Shown here piece after piece: positions 23,701 to 34,295 of a DNA stretch of 64,000 nucleotides (within the stretch, counting starts at the first letter, position 1; each line of letters starts with the position of its first letter). The notes under the pieces were generated by a model, which was given only the letters and a program-made list of their open reading frames with translations, had not been told where the DNA came from and did not search any database. A program made the translations under genes and the position numbers. This DNA is from Balaenoptera acutorostrata (Eukaryota > Chordata > Mammalia > Artiodactyla > Balaenopteridae): positions 46,910,374-46,974,373 of the forward strand of contig NC_080082.1 in assembly GCF_949987535.1 (NCBI RefSeq). Reading direction: 5' to 3'.

Positions 23701-23825
23701 GCCAACACTATGGTGATAATAATTTTGCAATATATAACTGCACAAAATCAACACATTGTACACCTTAAACTTACATAAAGTTGTATGTCAATTATATCTC
23801 AATAAAGCTGGGACAATAAATTAGA
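20738..23825 (+). mobile_element. L1 LINE, ORF1 end joined to ORF2 reverse transcriptase, to 3' end
   Basis: The copy starts in the C-terminal part of ORF1 ('aaagcagcaagagaaaaaaa' near 20904; 'aaaattttacccagtaaagc' near 21038), runs through an inter-ORF spacer (about 21185-21380), and then enters ORF2 directly in the reverse transcriptase ('atatgcaaatcaattaatgt' near 21402). The endonuclease domain and early reverse transcriptase are missing. The catalytic site at 21748-21759 reads F-A-A-D instead of F-A-D-D, losing one essential aspartate. The element ends with a G-rich 3' UTR tract (23483-23508) and 'tatctcaataaagctgggac'. Many stops and shifts make it inert. Confidence 0.9.
22365..22667 (+). 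pseudogene. L1 ORF2 C-terminal-region remnant
   Basis: A 100-codon stretch of the surrounding L1's ORF2, downstream of the reverse transcriptase, that by chance has stayed open. ORF2 protein in an active L1 is an endonuclease/reverse transcriptase acting on its own RNA at the DNA target; this fragment has neither catalytic domain and is flanked by frameshifts, so it is not a functional gene. Confidence 0.75.
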
Positions 23826-24479
23826 TAATTTAATCTAGTACCTATTTTTAGTATTTTTCCAAGATTTTACGTGCATGTATTAGATTGAATCATGCATAAT
23901 GGGTGATTTTTTTTATCATTTTTGACCCACAAACAATTCAAGTTTATATGGTTCAACCCACTAGTTTAAAAGTATAATAGTTTTAAACACAATAAGTCTG
24001 TTGTAGAAATCAGCAGTCCCTGTACACATACCCTCTCCCTTTTCCCATCCGCAGAGACAACCACTTTTACTTCTCGCTGATTAATTTGGTATTTACCTCC
24101 ATGTCTCTAAATGACAGGTCTGTATTACTGCTTCTTGACTTTTTTTCAGTTAGGTATTATCTATGAACTTTTCACTTCGGAAAATGAAAATTTAATTCTT
24201 TCTCCCCCTGCTCTACTGCACACATACCCTCTCTTCATTCCCTACCCCGCCCCCAAATAATATATCATAATGTTGATTAGTTCAATATTTGGTGTTATGT
24301 TATTATGACCATGTAAATGCCATTCGCCTCTGAGCTATGTATAAATCATCATTACATTTTCTTTCTTGAAAAACTTTTTGTTTCCTTGGAGGTCTTAGTT
24401 TTCTTTTTGTGTAGGTGTTTTTTTTTTTTTTTTATTTTCTTAGTTTTCCATACACTTTTCACTAAATGACCCTAAGTTT
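23826..24479. other. AT-rich sequence, possibly decayed repeat
   Basis: No named repeat is certain. The stretch has a pure T run at 24419-24433 and C-rich tracts such as 'accctctcccttttcccatc' that recur loosely near 24230 ('taccctctcttcattcccta'), suggesting an old local duplication or a decayed LINE. No coding frame of note. Confidence 0.4.
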
Positions 24480-25225
24480 TTCCTCAATTGTTTAAATCAC
24501 TTCTCAAGACATTCAAATGCATCACAAATTCTACTTCCTGAAGAAATCTCTCTCCCATGCCCAATGAACACCTATTTCCTTCGCCTCTTTCCTGGCTTGG
24601 ATCTCTTGTTTCCTGTATCCATGCCTTTCTCTTTCTTGGTTCACTCCCCCATTTTGGTGGAGCACTTCTTCCTGTGGCTTTCTGATAAGCAGGAAGTAAG
24701 TTATTTGAGACCTTGTATGTCTGAAAATGTCTTTCTTCTGTCCTCATACTTGATTGATAGTTTGGCTGGGTAGAGGATTCCAAGATGGACATCATTTTCC
24801 TTCAAAATTTTGAAGGCATTGCTCCATGGCCTTCCAGGTTGCAGTGTTGTTGGTGAGAAGACTCTCTCTTTCTTCCCCTTCTTGTAGATTCTTTTTTCCA
24901 TTCTCATCACTCATAAATTTCAGTGATAGGCTGTTGTGTGGGCCTATGTTCATGCAATGAACTGGTCTTTCAATCGGGGAACTGTTGCACTGCTGTCATG
25001 GAAATTTTCTTGAATCATCTTCTCAATGACCTCTTCACCTCCATTTTCTCCATTATCTATTTCTGGAACTCAGCTCTGCACGATTCCTAGAGCAGCCTTC
25101 TAATATATTTATTTTACCCTTTATCTCCTATTTTCTATCTCTTGGTCTTTTTGCCCTGTTTTCTGGATGATTCCCTCAAGTATATCTTCTAGCTGCATGG
25201 GGTGGGGAGGAATCAGAAGATCTGG
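24480..25225 (-). mobile_element. Ancient LINE fragment, probably L1M-like
   Basis: The text 'tgatagtttggctgggtaga' near 24757, 'ttttgaaggcattgctccat' near 24808 and 'tccattttctccattatcta' near 25042 is a familiar decayed LINE segment in reverse orientation. I judge it an old L1 but the subfamily is uncertain. The opposing frames at 24484-24910 lie within it and are remnants or chance. Confidence 0.5.
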
Positions 25226-25289
25226 TAGCTTTTAAAACAGACTCAGCCAATTCCCAAGCCCCTGGGGGTATCCAGCTTTCCCTACTGGC

Positions 25290-25593
25290 TTAAGAATTGA
25301 GGGTTTTTTTTTCCATTTTGTTACTTATTTTCTTGTTCTTTTTGTAGCTCTTCTCTGATTTTTCTTCTTTTGGTTTCTTCACTTGCAGTTTGATAATTTT
25401 CTTTACTGCTATGCTTGTGTTCCTTTCTCTCTAGTTTTTATGTATCTATTGTAGGTTTTTGATGTGAGGTTACCATGGGATTCATATATGTTGCCCTATA
25501 ATTATATCTACCTGTTTTAAACTGGAAGTTATATAAGTTCAAACACATTTTAAAAGATCTACATTTCTTTTACTCCCCTCCCACCCATTTTGT
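25290..25593 (-). mobile_element. L1M fragment, left part, split by a SINE
   Basis: 'aggtttttgatgtgaggtta' near 25454 and 'ataagttcaaacacatttta' near 25533, ending at 'cccctcccacccattttgt', is the L1 inter-ORF region in reverse orientation. The same element resumes after the SINE at 25921 with 'cattttgtatttttgatgtc', so the SINE is the younger insertion. Confidence 0.72.
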
Positions 25594-25928
25594 GTGGTTT
25601 TTTAAAATTTATTTATTTAATTTATTTATTTTTGGCTGTGTTGGGTCTTTGTTGCTGCCTGTGGGCTTTCTCTAGTTGTGGTGAGTAGGGGCTACTCTTC
25701 ATTGTGGTGCGTGGGCTTCTCATTGCGGTGGCTTCTCTTGTTGCGGAGCACAGGCTCTAGATGTACGGGCTTCAGTAGTTGTGGCACACGGGCTCAGTAG
25801 TTGTGGCTCAAGGGCTTAGTTGCTCCACGGCATGTGGGATCTTCCTGGACCAGGGACCGAACCCGTGTCCCCTGCACTGGCAGGCGGATTCTTAACCACT
25901 GCGCCACCAGGGAAGCCCCTCATTTTGT
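25586..25928 (-). mobile_element. CHR-type SINE, minus strand, inside an L1
   Basis: The forward sequence reads as a reversed CHR SINE: A-tail complement at 25604-25630, 'ttggctgtgttgggtctttg' near 25633, and the reversed head ending 'ccaccagggaagcccc' near 25918. Flanks share CATTTTGT (25586-25593 and 25921-25928), a short target-site duplication. tRNA-like A and B boxes are present in reverse near the right end. The 60-codon frame at 25801-25983 is only SINE translation. Confidence 0.93.
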
Positions 25929-26200
25929 ATTTTTGATGTCATGTTTTACATCTTCATGTTTATCCCTTTACTGTTTATTGTAATTATACTTGATATTACA
26001 ATTTTTGTCTTTTAAATCTACATACTAGTTTACTTAAGTGGTTGGTCTACAGTCTTTATTATATATTTACCTTTACTAGTGGGATTTTTCCATTCCTATA
26101 AATCCTTCATGCTGTAGTCTTTTCTTTTCCACTTAGAGAAGATGCTTTAACATTTCTTTTATGGTCAGTTTAGTATTGATGAACACTTTTAGCTTTTGTG
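25921..26200 (-). mobile_element. L1M fragment, right part
   Basis: Continuation of the interrupted element: 'acatcttcatgtttatccct' near 25949, 'ccacttagagaagatgcttt' near 26130 and 'gatgaacacttttagctttt' near 26177, toward the end of ORF1 in reverse orientation. It fades into unrecognised sequence after about 26200. Confidence 0.72.
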
Positions 26201-27999
26201 GAATTGGTATTCTTAACTCCTCCAAGCACTTCACAACTTTCACCCTTTTGTCTGCCACCTTCCAAAACTCTGTTGCTACAATGTCACCTCCTATTTCTCC
26301 TGTCCCTGTGCCTTTAAAAATACCCTTTCTGTCCTTTCAGTACAGTTGCAGGAGGGAGACCAAAACCCCATTTTATATCATTTATAAAAGGTTGTCTATA
26401 AAATAATATATTGCAAAGGTTTTTTTCCAGTCTAACACTGTCTTTTTTGCCTCTGTGTATGGTATTCCCCTAGATGGAGTGGTTGTGGGTTGTTTGTTTT
26501 ACATGTAAGCAGATCTGTGGATCTTTCTGTCTACTGAGTTTAAAATCCTGTAAGAGAAGCCCCCAGGATCATGCTTTCTAGTCACCACTATTTTAGGGGT
26601 TTGGGTACCCTCTGACAAACACATTTTCTTGATAAAGAAAGTCAGAACTCTGAATGTCTACCCACCCCTTCCCTGAGAACCTTCATCCCACCAGGTGGCA
26701 AGTCCTTGGTAATTCTTGGGATTTACAGTTGATCTGTGTGATTCCCGCTCCCCAATCAGAAGTGCACTTACCCAGGCAGGGTGCCTGTCCAGTCCTCACC
26801 AAGAAAGCACCCATCTCCAAATCACTCCACGCTCCTACCTCTTGGGGCAAAATCCCCTGTGTACCCCTACCCCCAAGGGTACTTCATTAGCCAGGCTACT
26901 CAAGGCCATGTCTGCACTGGCCGCAACTCCTTGGAAGAGAAAAGCTGGCTCCAGACACACTCATACTGGGCTTGGCTTGATGCCATTTGTAAGCAGTGAC
27001 TGATAAATCCAGAGCTTCAGATCAGATAAAACTTTGATAAATGGTTTCTCAGTGCGCTGGTAGCAATACCTACTCCTGTCTACCCTGAGCCACCTGCTGC
27101 GATCAGCTTCATTTTGTTTAATCAACAGCACAGACAACAGTGCTTGAAAGCCATCACGCTGGTGAGAGATGGCAGAGATAGGCTCCAGCTGAAGGGTACC
27201 ACACAACAGAAAAGTACAAAAACTCACAGCCCTGATCAGAAACGCCAGAGCCTGGCCAGTGCAGCTCATCTTCCTCCATCTTGGGTACGTGAATAGGAAC
27301 AAAGGTGGTATTGTACGGTGAACCAGAGGGCCCTGGGCCTGTGCACAAGCGCTGAGAATCTTCAGAGCCATCCCTTAGCTGGGCAAGCCTCACCTGGCTT
27401 AGATCCACCTTTACCAAGAGCAAGTGGCACAGAGGCCCCAGCTACTGCTTGGGAGGCAGAACTGCCCAGGCACCATCATTTGGTGAAAGCACAACTCTGC
27501 CTTCATCTTGCCTGCAGCACTGGGTCTACTCTTCACCCACGTAGCCTACCCCCTGCTCCCTGAATCAGAATCTCCCAAATAAAGAAGTTGTATTGACCAA
27601 GCAGAGAGATAAGCTGCTTTTGCACATTCACGAGGGAAAAGCATTTGAAAAGCCAAAAAGTTCCCTAAAAATGCAGGTGCACAATTCAGTCTTGCCCACG
27701 CCCCCAGCTATACAGGGGAGCTCTGGACGCCCACCACCCTGCTGATAACTTCAGACCCATCCCCGCCCCCGCAGGCCAGTAATCTCGTCCCATCAGCCCT
27801 CCTCACCATCCAAGGGAATGAAGGGAAGGACACAGTTTTCCCAGGAGGATGGCTGTGTGGGGAGGTGAGCCCACAGCTCCATCTGGTCAGGGCCCCTTGT
27901 GGGAGCACACTTGTACAGATCCAACACAACCCTGGCTCCAGCGTCCCAGGGCTTGGAAATTCTCTGAATCTGTTGCTTTCTCTATAAAATGGAGGGAGA
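26201..27999. other. Single-copy sequence, no gene recognised
   Basis: No named repeat or exon. The 136-codon minus frame at 26961-27371 and neighbouring frames at 26654-27563 have no domain and overlap each other on both strands; no splice-site pattern or polyadenylation context supports a gene. I considered a decayed LTR or L1 5' region but could not match either. Confidence 0.5.
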
Positions 28000-28137
28000 G
28001 TGGCCCAGGCTTGAAAGACAGCAAAATCTGATTTCAAAGCCTAACTCTGCCACTGATGTGCTGTGCAGCTCTGGGCAAGTTAATATACTTCTCTGAGCTT
28101 GATTCCTTACCTGTAAAATGAAGATTTCCATCTCCAA
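28000..28137 (+). mobile_element. MIR SINE, left part, interrupted
   Basis: 'aaagcctaactctgccactg' near 28036, 'gcagctctgggcaagttaat' near 28065 and 'ttccttacctgtaaaatgaa' near 28104 are MIR body. The 3' end appears about 100 bp further on, so the copy was split by another insertion. Confidence 0.82.
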
Positions 28138-28232
28138 GTGTATTCATTCACTTAGTCATTCAGGAAATACTTACTCAACTCTTACCGGGCTCCAGGGGAT
28201 GTTCTAGGTGCTGACGATGGTAATGAACAAAT
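28138..28232. mobile_element. Dispersed-repeat fragment inserted in the MIR
   Basis: 'attcattcacttagtcattc', 'aggaaatacttactcaactc' and 'gatgttctaggtgctgacga' match the common mammalian 'attcaacaaatatttattgag ... ggcactgttctaggcactggg' repeat type. I do not name the family. Its position inside the MIR shows it is the younger of the two. Confidence 0.5.
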
Positions 28233-28310
28233 GTTGGAACTACTTAGGGTGCAGTGCCTCACGGAAGCGCTAAGCAAATCATGGCTATTATTACTCTTAC
28301 TGTTGCTAAT
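28233..28310 (+). mobile_element. MIR SINE, right part
   Basis: 'acttagggtgcagtgcctca' near 28242 and 'gcgctaagcaaatcatggct' near 28266 are the MIR 3' end continuing from the left part. Confidence 0.6.
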
Positions 28311-28339
28311 GAGTTTTGTCCTGAGAAGCAACTGGAATT

Positions 28340-28388
28340 AAAATATGTTGGTATACTCCAATAAAGATGTTAAAAAAAATATGTTGGT
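28340..28388 (+). mobile_element. Ultra-short L1 3'-end insertion with perfect 13-bp TSD
   Basis: AAAATATGTTGGT occurs at 28340-28352 and again at 28376-28388. Between them lie only 23 nt, ATACTCCAATAAAGATGTTA followed by AAA, which match the extreme 3' end of cetartiodactyl L1 ('...caactatactccaataaa...') and its poly(A) start. This is best read as an L1 (or L1-tailed) retrotransposition event that was truncated almost completely. It carries no function of its own. Confidence 0.85.
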
Positions 28389-28702
28389 GTGTTTTATAAA
28401 TATAAAGCTCTCTGCAGACGTCAGCTAATGTTATTTCTTCTACAGGTCAAACTCTAAGAGAAGGCTGATTGGTTACCCTTGACCTCTCTCAGTGTCTTAG
28501 GATAGCTGCCACCAGTTCCTGCCACGTCGCCTAACTGCACACAGCATCCACGCCCTGAAAGGGCAGAGGGCAATGACAACCTTTCTCTCCCTCCAAGTCC
28601 CAAGGTGCCTTTTTTGCCTTGCATTTCTCTGCTCACTGCAGCTTTAAGCATAAATACCAGAATTTAAAATTATATAATGTTAAAACAAAAAAAATGTTTA
28701 AA
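28389..28702. other. Single-copy sequence
   Basis: No repeat or exon recognised. The minus frame at 28454-28651 is short and domain-less. Confidence 0.45.
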
Positions 28703-28792
28703 AATAATATATATATTTGTATGCGTATGTGTAGATAGGTGATAGACGATAGATAGATGACAGACAGATAGATAGAGATAGATAAATAAGGA
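28703..28792. repeat. AT / GATA-type microsatellite
   Basis: ATATATATAT at the left passes into imperfect GATA/GACA units (28732-28789), for example GATAGATAGATGACAGACAGATAGATAG. Likely length-variable. Confidence 0.9.
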
Positions 28793-29480
28793 TCCATGAT
28801 TGCCTACCTACAGTAACAGTTCTTTAAGGAGGGCCCTGGGAGGGTTAGGGTGTACTCTACAAAACTAAACTGAACCAATCCTGCCCCCAAAACAGGCCAC
28901 AGAGAGAAGGAAAAAGAAGGAAGAGAAGGATCAGTTGGTACTGCTGGTTTTCACCCCAGCAGGCCATCCAGCTACACTAGTCAAACCCTGAGTGGGAAGG
29001 GCCACAGCAAAATCAAGGTTGGGCCAGGGTAATGGTGAATGACTCAGAGGTCAAGCTACTTAAATCGTTGGTTTTCTCTTTGGAGAGAAGCGCCTTGCTT
29101 ATGGGTCTCTCTGCATGCATGAAAAATGGCTGGGACCTGGAAGGTAGGCATGGGGGAGAGAGAACAAGCCTGTGTTCAGCCTGACCTTCAGAAGGTCAGA
29201 GGTCAGTCTATGCCAGGACCCCAGGGCAACACCAAAGCTTACCACTGGTGGCTCTGCCACAGTGACCAGCAAAGCACTGGGGTGCATCCTCCAGACCCAG
29301 CATCGTGGTTGTCTGAGTCCCTTCAGTGCCCTTCCAGTGTCCGCCAAGCGAGCCAGCAGCAGACACATCTGGTGGACTCCCAGGGACTGCTGCCTTACTT
29401 GAAGATGGCAGAGGGAGCTCCACACTCACCCCACCCCCAATCACAAAGGTAAAATCAGGATGGAAACACAAAGACCCCTT
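28793..29480. other. Single-copy sequence, no gene recognised
   Basis: Frames of 76-108 codons overlap on both strands at 29099-29471. They share the same DNA in four reading frames, which is a sign of stop-poor GC-rich sequence rather than of a gene. No domain, no splice pattern. Confidence 0.5.
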
Positions 29481-29850
29481 TTCGTACTTAATTTCATTAA
29501 TTAAAAAAAATGTGTAAATGGCAAAGATGTTGACACGATTAAGCCATTATGGTCTATTGTGCAATTATTTCTTTGCTAGTTCACCACGGCTCAATTGGAG
29601 GCATAATGGACTATTATGCCATGACATCTTTGCTGAGCTTTTTTGCTTGTTTTCTTCTTTTCCTTAATTTTCTTTCCTTCATCTTTCCTCCTTTAAAAAA
29701 AAAAAAAGAGGGAAAATTTTTCATTTGCAGATCATTGACTTTTTAATGTCAGATTATTTACTCAATAGTCAATAACGATGCCTTTGGATTCATTATGGGC
29801 TATCGCGTAAATAGCTAATTGCATTAATTACAGCCTTTTTACAAATGTTT
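29481..29850. promoter_or_regulatory. Candidate conserved non-coding element with nested inverted repeats
   Basis: AT-rich, repeat-free DNA dense in homeodomain-type cores (CATTATGG, CAATTATTT, CATAATGG, CTAATTGCATTAATTAC near 29814). It holds two inverted repeats: GCAAAGATGT (29521-29530) with ACATCTTTGC (29624-29633), and GGCATAAT (29600-29607) with ATTATGCC (29613-29620), the second nested within the first. The T/A-rich run at 29694-29707 is low complexity. Enhancer function is inferred from composition only. Confidence 0.3.
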
Positions 29851-29996
29851 AGTTTGCAGCTCATCACACCCATGGACTGCGTAATTGCTGCTAGCAAGGC
29901 TGATGGGCAGGCACGAGCCCTGGGTGTCTGCTTGCTGACGTCGAGACGTCTGTTGCCTTTGTTCCAACCTGACCAAGTTATAATCACTAACCGCAT

Positions 29997-30052
29997 CTGT
30001 GTGTGTGTGCAAGTGTGCATGTGTGTGCGCATTTGTGTATGCATGTGTGTGG
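29997..30052. repeat. (GT)n-type microsatellite, interrupted
   Basis: GTGTGTGTGTGC followed by imperfect GTGTGCATGTGTGTGCGC units. Could form Z-DNA. The minus frames at 29793-30081 with repeated His-Thr are translations of this tract. Confidence 0.92.
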
Positions 30053-31195
30053 GTGCAGAGGGGAGCTGTAAGTGTGTGCATTTGTGGATTATCTCATTTC
30101 ACATTTATAAAGATGAGGAGTGATTATTCTCACATAGCTGAAAAATTTTGCTTGGAAAAACATATTGCTAGTTTATAAAAGGCTTTTCCCATTTTTCCAT
30201 GACTCAAAAATACCAACATGCTAAGACATAGTGTGTTCCATGAGGCATTTTCCTTTTGCAGATTGTAGATAGTTACCTTGAGAATGGACTCAGACTCTGG
30301 GTGTGTACAGAACAAATATCCCAGGAAGAGGGACGGCAACCCCAAGAGATTCATTCTGTCCTTGTAAACAGGACTTTGTGCTTGCAGACTGAAATTCCTG
30401 TGGGCACAGACTCTTTTTGGAAACCATCTTAATATCTCCCAGTGCCATATTTTGCATGTATGTATATTTGAGATAAACTGAGACACCAGATGGACCAAGG
30501 TCAAACCGCCCTGAGTCAGCTGGGGCTCACTGGTGGCTTCTTGGATCAAAGTGACAATTCCCTGCTCTTGTTTCTTCCTCTCTAAGCTCCCTTACCTACC
30601 TGTTCTCTGAGCCTCAGACCCACTGTGGGCCCTTCCTTCATTGTCCCATATGGCTCCCATTTTTTCCTTCTCTTCCTCTTCCTCAGGACCACTTCATATA
30701 CTTCACAGCTTGGGCTAGACAATCCCTGATGGATGGCTTTGCATGTCAGGGGCCTAAGCAGCACATTCGGGTTAGAAAACAAAGTCTTGGTCACTCTTTA
30801 AAGACAATTCATGACACCTACTAGTGGTCAGGTTGAGCTGGTATCTCGAGTAAGGAGACACAAAAGTGGTACTCTGTCCCACACCAGCAAGACCATCCTC
30901 CACAACAAAAGCTAACCCCACAGGTGAGCTCCAGGCTCACCTGCAAATGAACCCTTGGCAAAATGTCCATCCAGTCATCACCTGCCTACTGTAGAACCTA
31001 CAAAAGAACCACAACCAATCCTTGTAAATCACTGAATCCCAAGAGAGCATTCATCAATCAAACACTAGGTCATGCCCATTTTAATGTATACCTTCAAAGA
31101 TCTCACTTAACCGGACATCACTGAAAGGATTTCAAAGTTAACAGACTTCCTGAACATATCAAAATAAAATTGTTACCTTTCCTGCATACTTTCTT
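30053..31195. other. Single-copy sequence, no gene recognised
   Basis: The 139-codon minus frame at 30130-30549 has no recognisable domain and no gene context. The remainder shows neither repeats nor exons that I can identify. Confidence 0.5.
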
Positions 31196-31580
31196 AAAAA
31201 GCTGGTATTGGATACCATATTATATCACTTACACATGGAATCTAAACTATGACACAAATGAACTTATCTATGAAACAGAAACAGACATAGAGAACAGATT
31301 TGTGGTTGCCAAGGGAGAGAAAGGATGGGGGAGGGAAGGATTGGGAGTTTGGGATTAGCAGATGCAAACTATTATATATAGAATGGATAAACAACAAGGT
31401 CCTACTGTATAGCACAGGGAGCTATATTCACTATCCTGTGATAAACTATAATGGAAAAGAATATTTTAAAAAAGAAAATAGATAGATAGTTAGATAGATA
31501 GCTGAATCACTTAGCTGTACAGCAGAAATTAACACATTGTAAATCAACTACACTTCAATTTAAAAAAAAAGTTGGTATTG
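31196..31580 (+). mobile_element. 5'-truncated L1 3' end with 15-bp TSD
   Basis: Flanking repeats AAAAAGCTGGTATTG (31196-31210) and AAAAAGTTGGTATTG (31566-31580) differ at one base. Between them lies an L1 3' UTR: 'acttacacatggaatctaaa' near 31229, the G-rich tract GGGGGAGGGAAGGATTGGG near 31327, 'cctactgtatagcacaggga' near 31402 and 'aaatcaactacacttcaatt' near 31541 with an A-tail. A small GATA expansion sits at 31479-31500. Non-coding apart from a few terminal ORF2 codons at most. Confidence 0.93.
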
Positions 31581-33970
31581 AGATCTAGATGAAAAGTCAG
31601 CTTCTGACTTAGGTACTAAAGGCCAATGGTGACTCCTTCCCGTTCCCCTCCTCCTTCTGTGTCTACATCAGTTTGTCTTAGACAATAAGATATACCTTCC
31701 CAACTGTGAACAAGAACTTGATTCACAGACACACAACCCTCATGCAGATTCTGCTGTGCACCAGAGCAGGAAAATATAGGCAGATATTAAAAAGTACTTT
31801 CAGAAAGTCAAAAATGCAAACGTTTGGGAGGTTGTCCTCCAAATAACTAGAAAATTTAATTGCCCAGAGACCCTAGCCCTCAAGCATTTTAGGAGGAAAA
31901 CTTTTTCTGGGGCGTGGGAAAAATGCCTCAGCTGTTCTGTAATGGGAGGCATGTGGTTGCTGCGTGGCCAGTGCCAAAGTGGTCCCTTCCACTTGCTCAG
32001 TGATGACAAAGTGCTGAAGGTCATCAGGCCTTTGTAGTTCCAGTTCCTGGAACTTGGGCCAGCAGGCTGGTAGAATACCGCATAAATGCATCCTGCTATC
32101 CACATGCATATTCCCCCACCTCCAGAATGTTTCTCCCATCTGATAGCTTTTCAGATATCAGTGGTCAGTAATCATTCTAAAATACTCTCAAGGGCAAAAG
32201 GAAATAAATATATTCCAGCCTAGGAGACAAAAGAGAAAAGATACAAAGGACTAGTTTAGATGAGATTATGACATTTATCGTTCAACTGAGATGAGAATCT
32301 GAAACCATAACATAATAAAATTCATTACACATTATAGGTCCTTTTTTTTTAAATTTTTAACATAAGGGATAAATGTCACACCTCTCCTATCTGGCAACTT
32401 TAGGTGTTCACATCTATTCAGATGGTTCCATTAAATTTTGGAGATTTGGAGAAAAGAAAGAGACAGAGACAGTTTGTAAAATAGAAAATTCACTGCACTT
32501 CTGAGTTTTGTTTCAAGTGTAAGAAACCAGTGTCGAGACAGTCCAGGTTAAAAAAGAACTGGTGTTTCAGGAACATGCTCTGGGGGTCTCATGGGACCAA
32601 GTACAAAAATGGTCTGGATCTCAGAAACCCTGAGAGGCAGAGCATTCAGGACCCTCACCCTCCCATCACTACTCCTTCTACTCATTGCTTCCCTCTCCCT
32701 CTCTCTGCCAAATGGGTACCAAGGCTGCCAAACATTCCCACATTTCCACTGCTGGAGAGAAACAAACTTGTCTACCTGCATCCCCAATCCAGAAAATTGC
32801 AGTTGGCATGTACCCACGACTGAACCCATCGGCATTGCAACATTAGAATCAGTGCTGACCACCAGTACCATATGGATCCAGTGGAAGGGATAGGATGGAA
32901 TACATTCTAAAAGAAGAGGGAGAAAGAATGGGATAAGTAGAGAAAACAGAGTATTCCCTACACACAGGCAGGACTTCCACTGGTAGTTATCGTGACCACC
33001 TTTCAATTATCCATCACCAGGTATAGTTCGTGGGAAAAAATAGGCACCACCTAAACCATGGTTTCAGACAATCGGCAAGCCTTTGCCAAGTTCTTGCAAC
33101 ATGGACCAGATGGAGAGAAAGGTAAAACGTGGCCCTGACCGTGTTTTGGAGTCTCCGGATAGAGAAAGAGATTCCCACCAAGCACTGCTAGAGACAGAAT
33201 GGCTTTGTGGTGTCAGTTGGTGGTAACAGCTGAATAATGAGCCTGGTCAGAGAGTGGCAAGTTAGTAGCTAGTGTGAAAAGGATTTGTATATACAGCTCT
33301 CAAAGCAGGGGCCACGGGGCAGTCAGAGGGAAGAGGTGGGGGTAGTTTCTGCCTGCAGGTCACCTGGTGTTTATGGTGTAGACAGTGGGTCCACTTCCCA
33401 AGGCTGATGCCACATGTCCCCTGAAAGTCTGGGTGAAAACTAAAGGTTCTGTCCTTACCCGAATCTTCTGGCAAGTGTATAGGGTGCTATTTGCCCTGAG
33501 ACCTAAGAGAAGTCCTTACATAACTTCCCGGGGAGATGATTCAGTCTGGACTTGGCATTTTGGGAGGCTCAGAGAAGCACATGTTCTTGTCCAAAGGCAT
33601 AGCCTGGGGACTCCTGAGGTTTCAAACCATCATCAGATTTGCCCTGGGTGCAAACCACTGGCTCGGCATCGGGAAATTGAAATGGCTGTTTTGTGATTTT
33701 CATCCTTTGCCTTGCACACACCTGCCAGGTGTGCTTGGAGACACAAGGGGGCCTCACTTGAAGAAAACCCAAAATTAATCAGTTGGTGGCATGTGGGGGA
33801 GGGATTCGTATTATGAAAGACGATTCATACCATAAATAATTGACTTCAGAGTCCTCTTTAATATCCAGCAACCATTCAGCTTTTTAAGTAAGAACCAATC
33901 CCCAGAAGTTTGTTTCTTATACAAAGTTTCAGGAATATGCAAAATACAACATATAGTTGTATTTAGAACT
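31581..33970. other. Single-copy sequence, no gene recognised
   Basis: Nothing named is recognised. One frame at 32591-32893 (100 codons) has a hydrophobic, signal-peptide-like run and several cysteines, but it lies opposite a longer 152-codon frame (32548-33006) and has no supporting splice or promoter context, so I leave it as non-coding. Frames at 31800-32139 and 33262-33778 are likewise domain-less. Confidence 0.5.
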
Positions 33971-33971
33971 C

Positions 33972-34017
33972 TAAGAAGATTGGAGCTGAAAGGGACCATA
34001 GAAATATCCTAGTCTGC
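33972..34017 (-). mobile_element. MIR-like fragment, left part
   Basis: 'gaagattggagctgaaaggg' and 'accatagaaatatcctagtc' is the start of the common 'gagctggaagggacc...' MIR-related segment. The matching remainder appears after an inserted MER5A, from about 34176. Confidence 0.45.
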
Positions 34018-34172
34018 TGATCGTCAAACTCAAGTGTGCAGAAGTATCACGTGCGACACATGTCCAAAAGACCCCGTGTGCCTTCCCAGACAACCCATTT
34101 CCACAGGCTGGGGCGGACCCCATGAGCATAGTGCTGGAAAGCCACCAATCACACTCTGAGAAACGCCATGCC
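34018..34172 (+). mobile_element. MER5A, non-autonomous hAT-Charlie transposon (decayed)
   Basis: 'tcaaactcaagtgtgcagaa' near 34024 and 'atcacactctgagaaacgcc' near 34148 are decayed versions of the MER5A ends (CAGTGGTTCTCAAACTTTAGTGTGC and its counterpart). The middle 'ggctggggcggaccccatga' near 34107 also fits. No flanking 8-bp repeat survives that I can identify. Confidence 0.65.
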
Positions 34173-34295
34173 CACTACTTAGGAATCAGAAGCTTCAGTG
34201 ACACCCGGTGTCATACACAGGCTGAGCAGAGCCAGGACTAGAAACCAGGGCTCTGACCCCCAAAACCCTGCCTCTAGCTCAGTGACTATTTTTCT
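34173..34295 (-). mobile_element. MIR fragment, right part
   Basis: 'gagcagagccaggactagaa' near 34225, then 'accagggctctgacccccaa' near 34246, is the reversed MIR body. With the part at 33972 it frames the MER5A insertion. Confidence 0.6.

Noticed and set aside
30130..30549. 139-codon minus frame
   Set aside because: No domain and no gene context.
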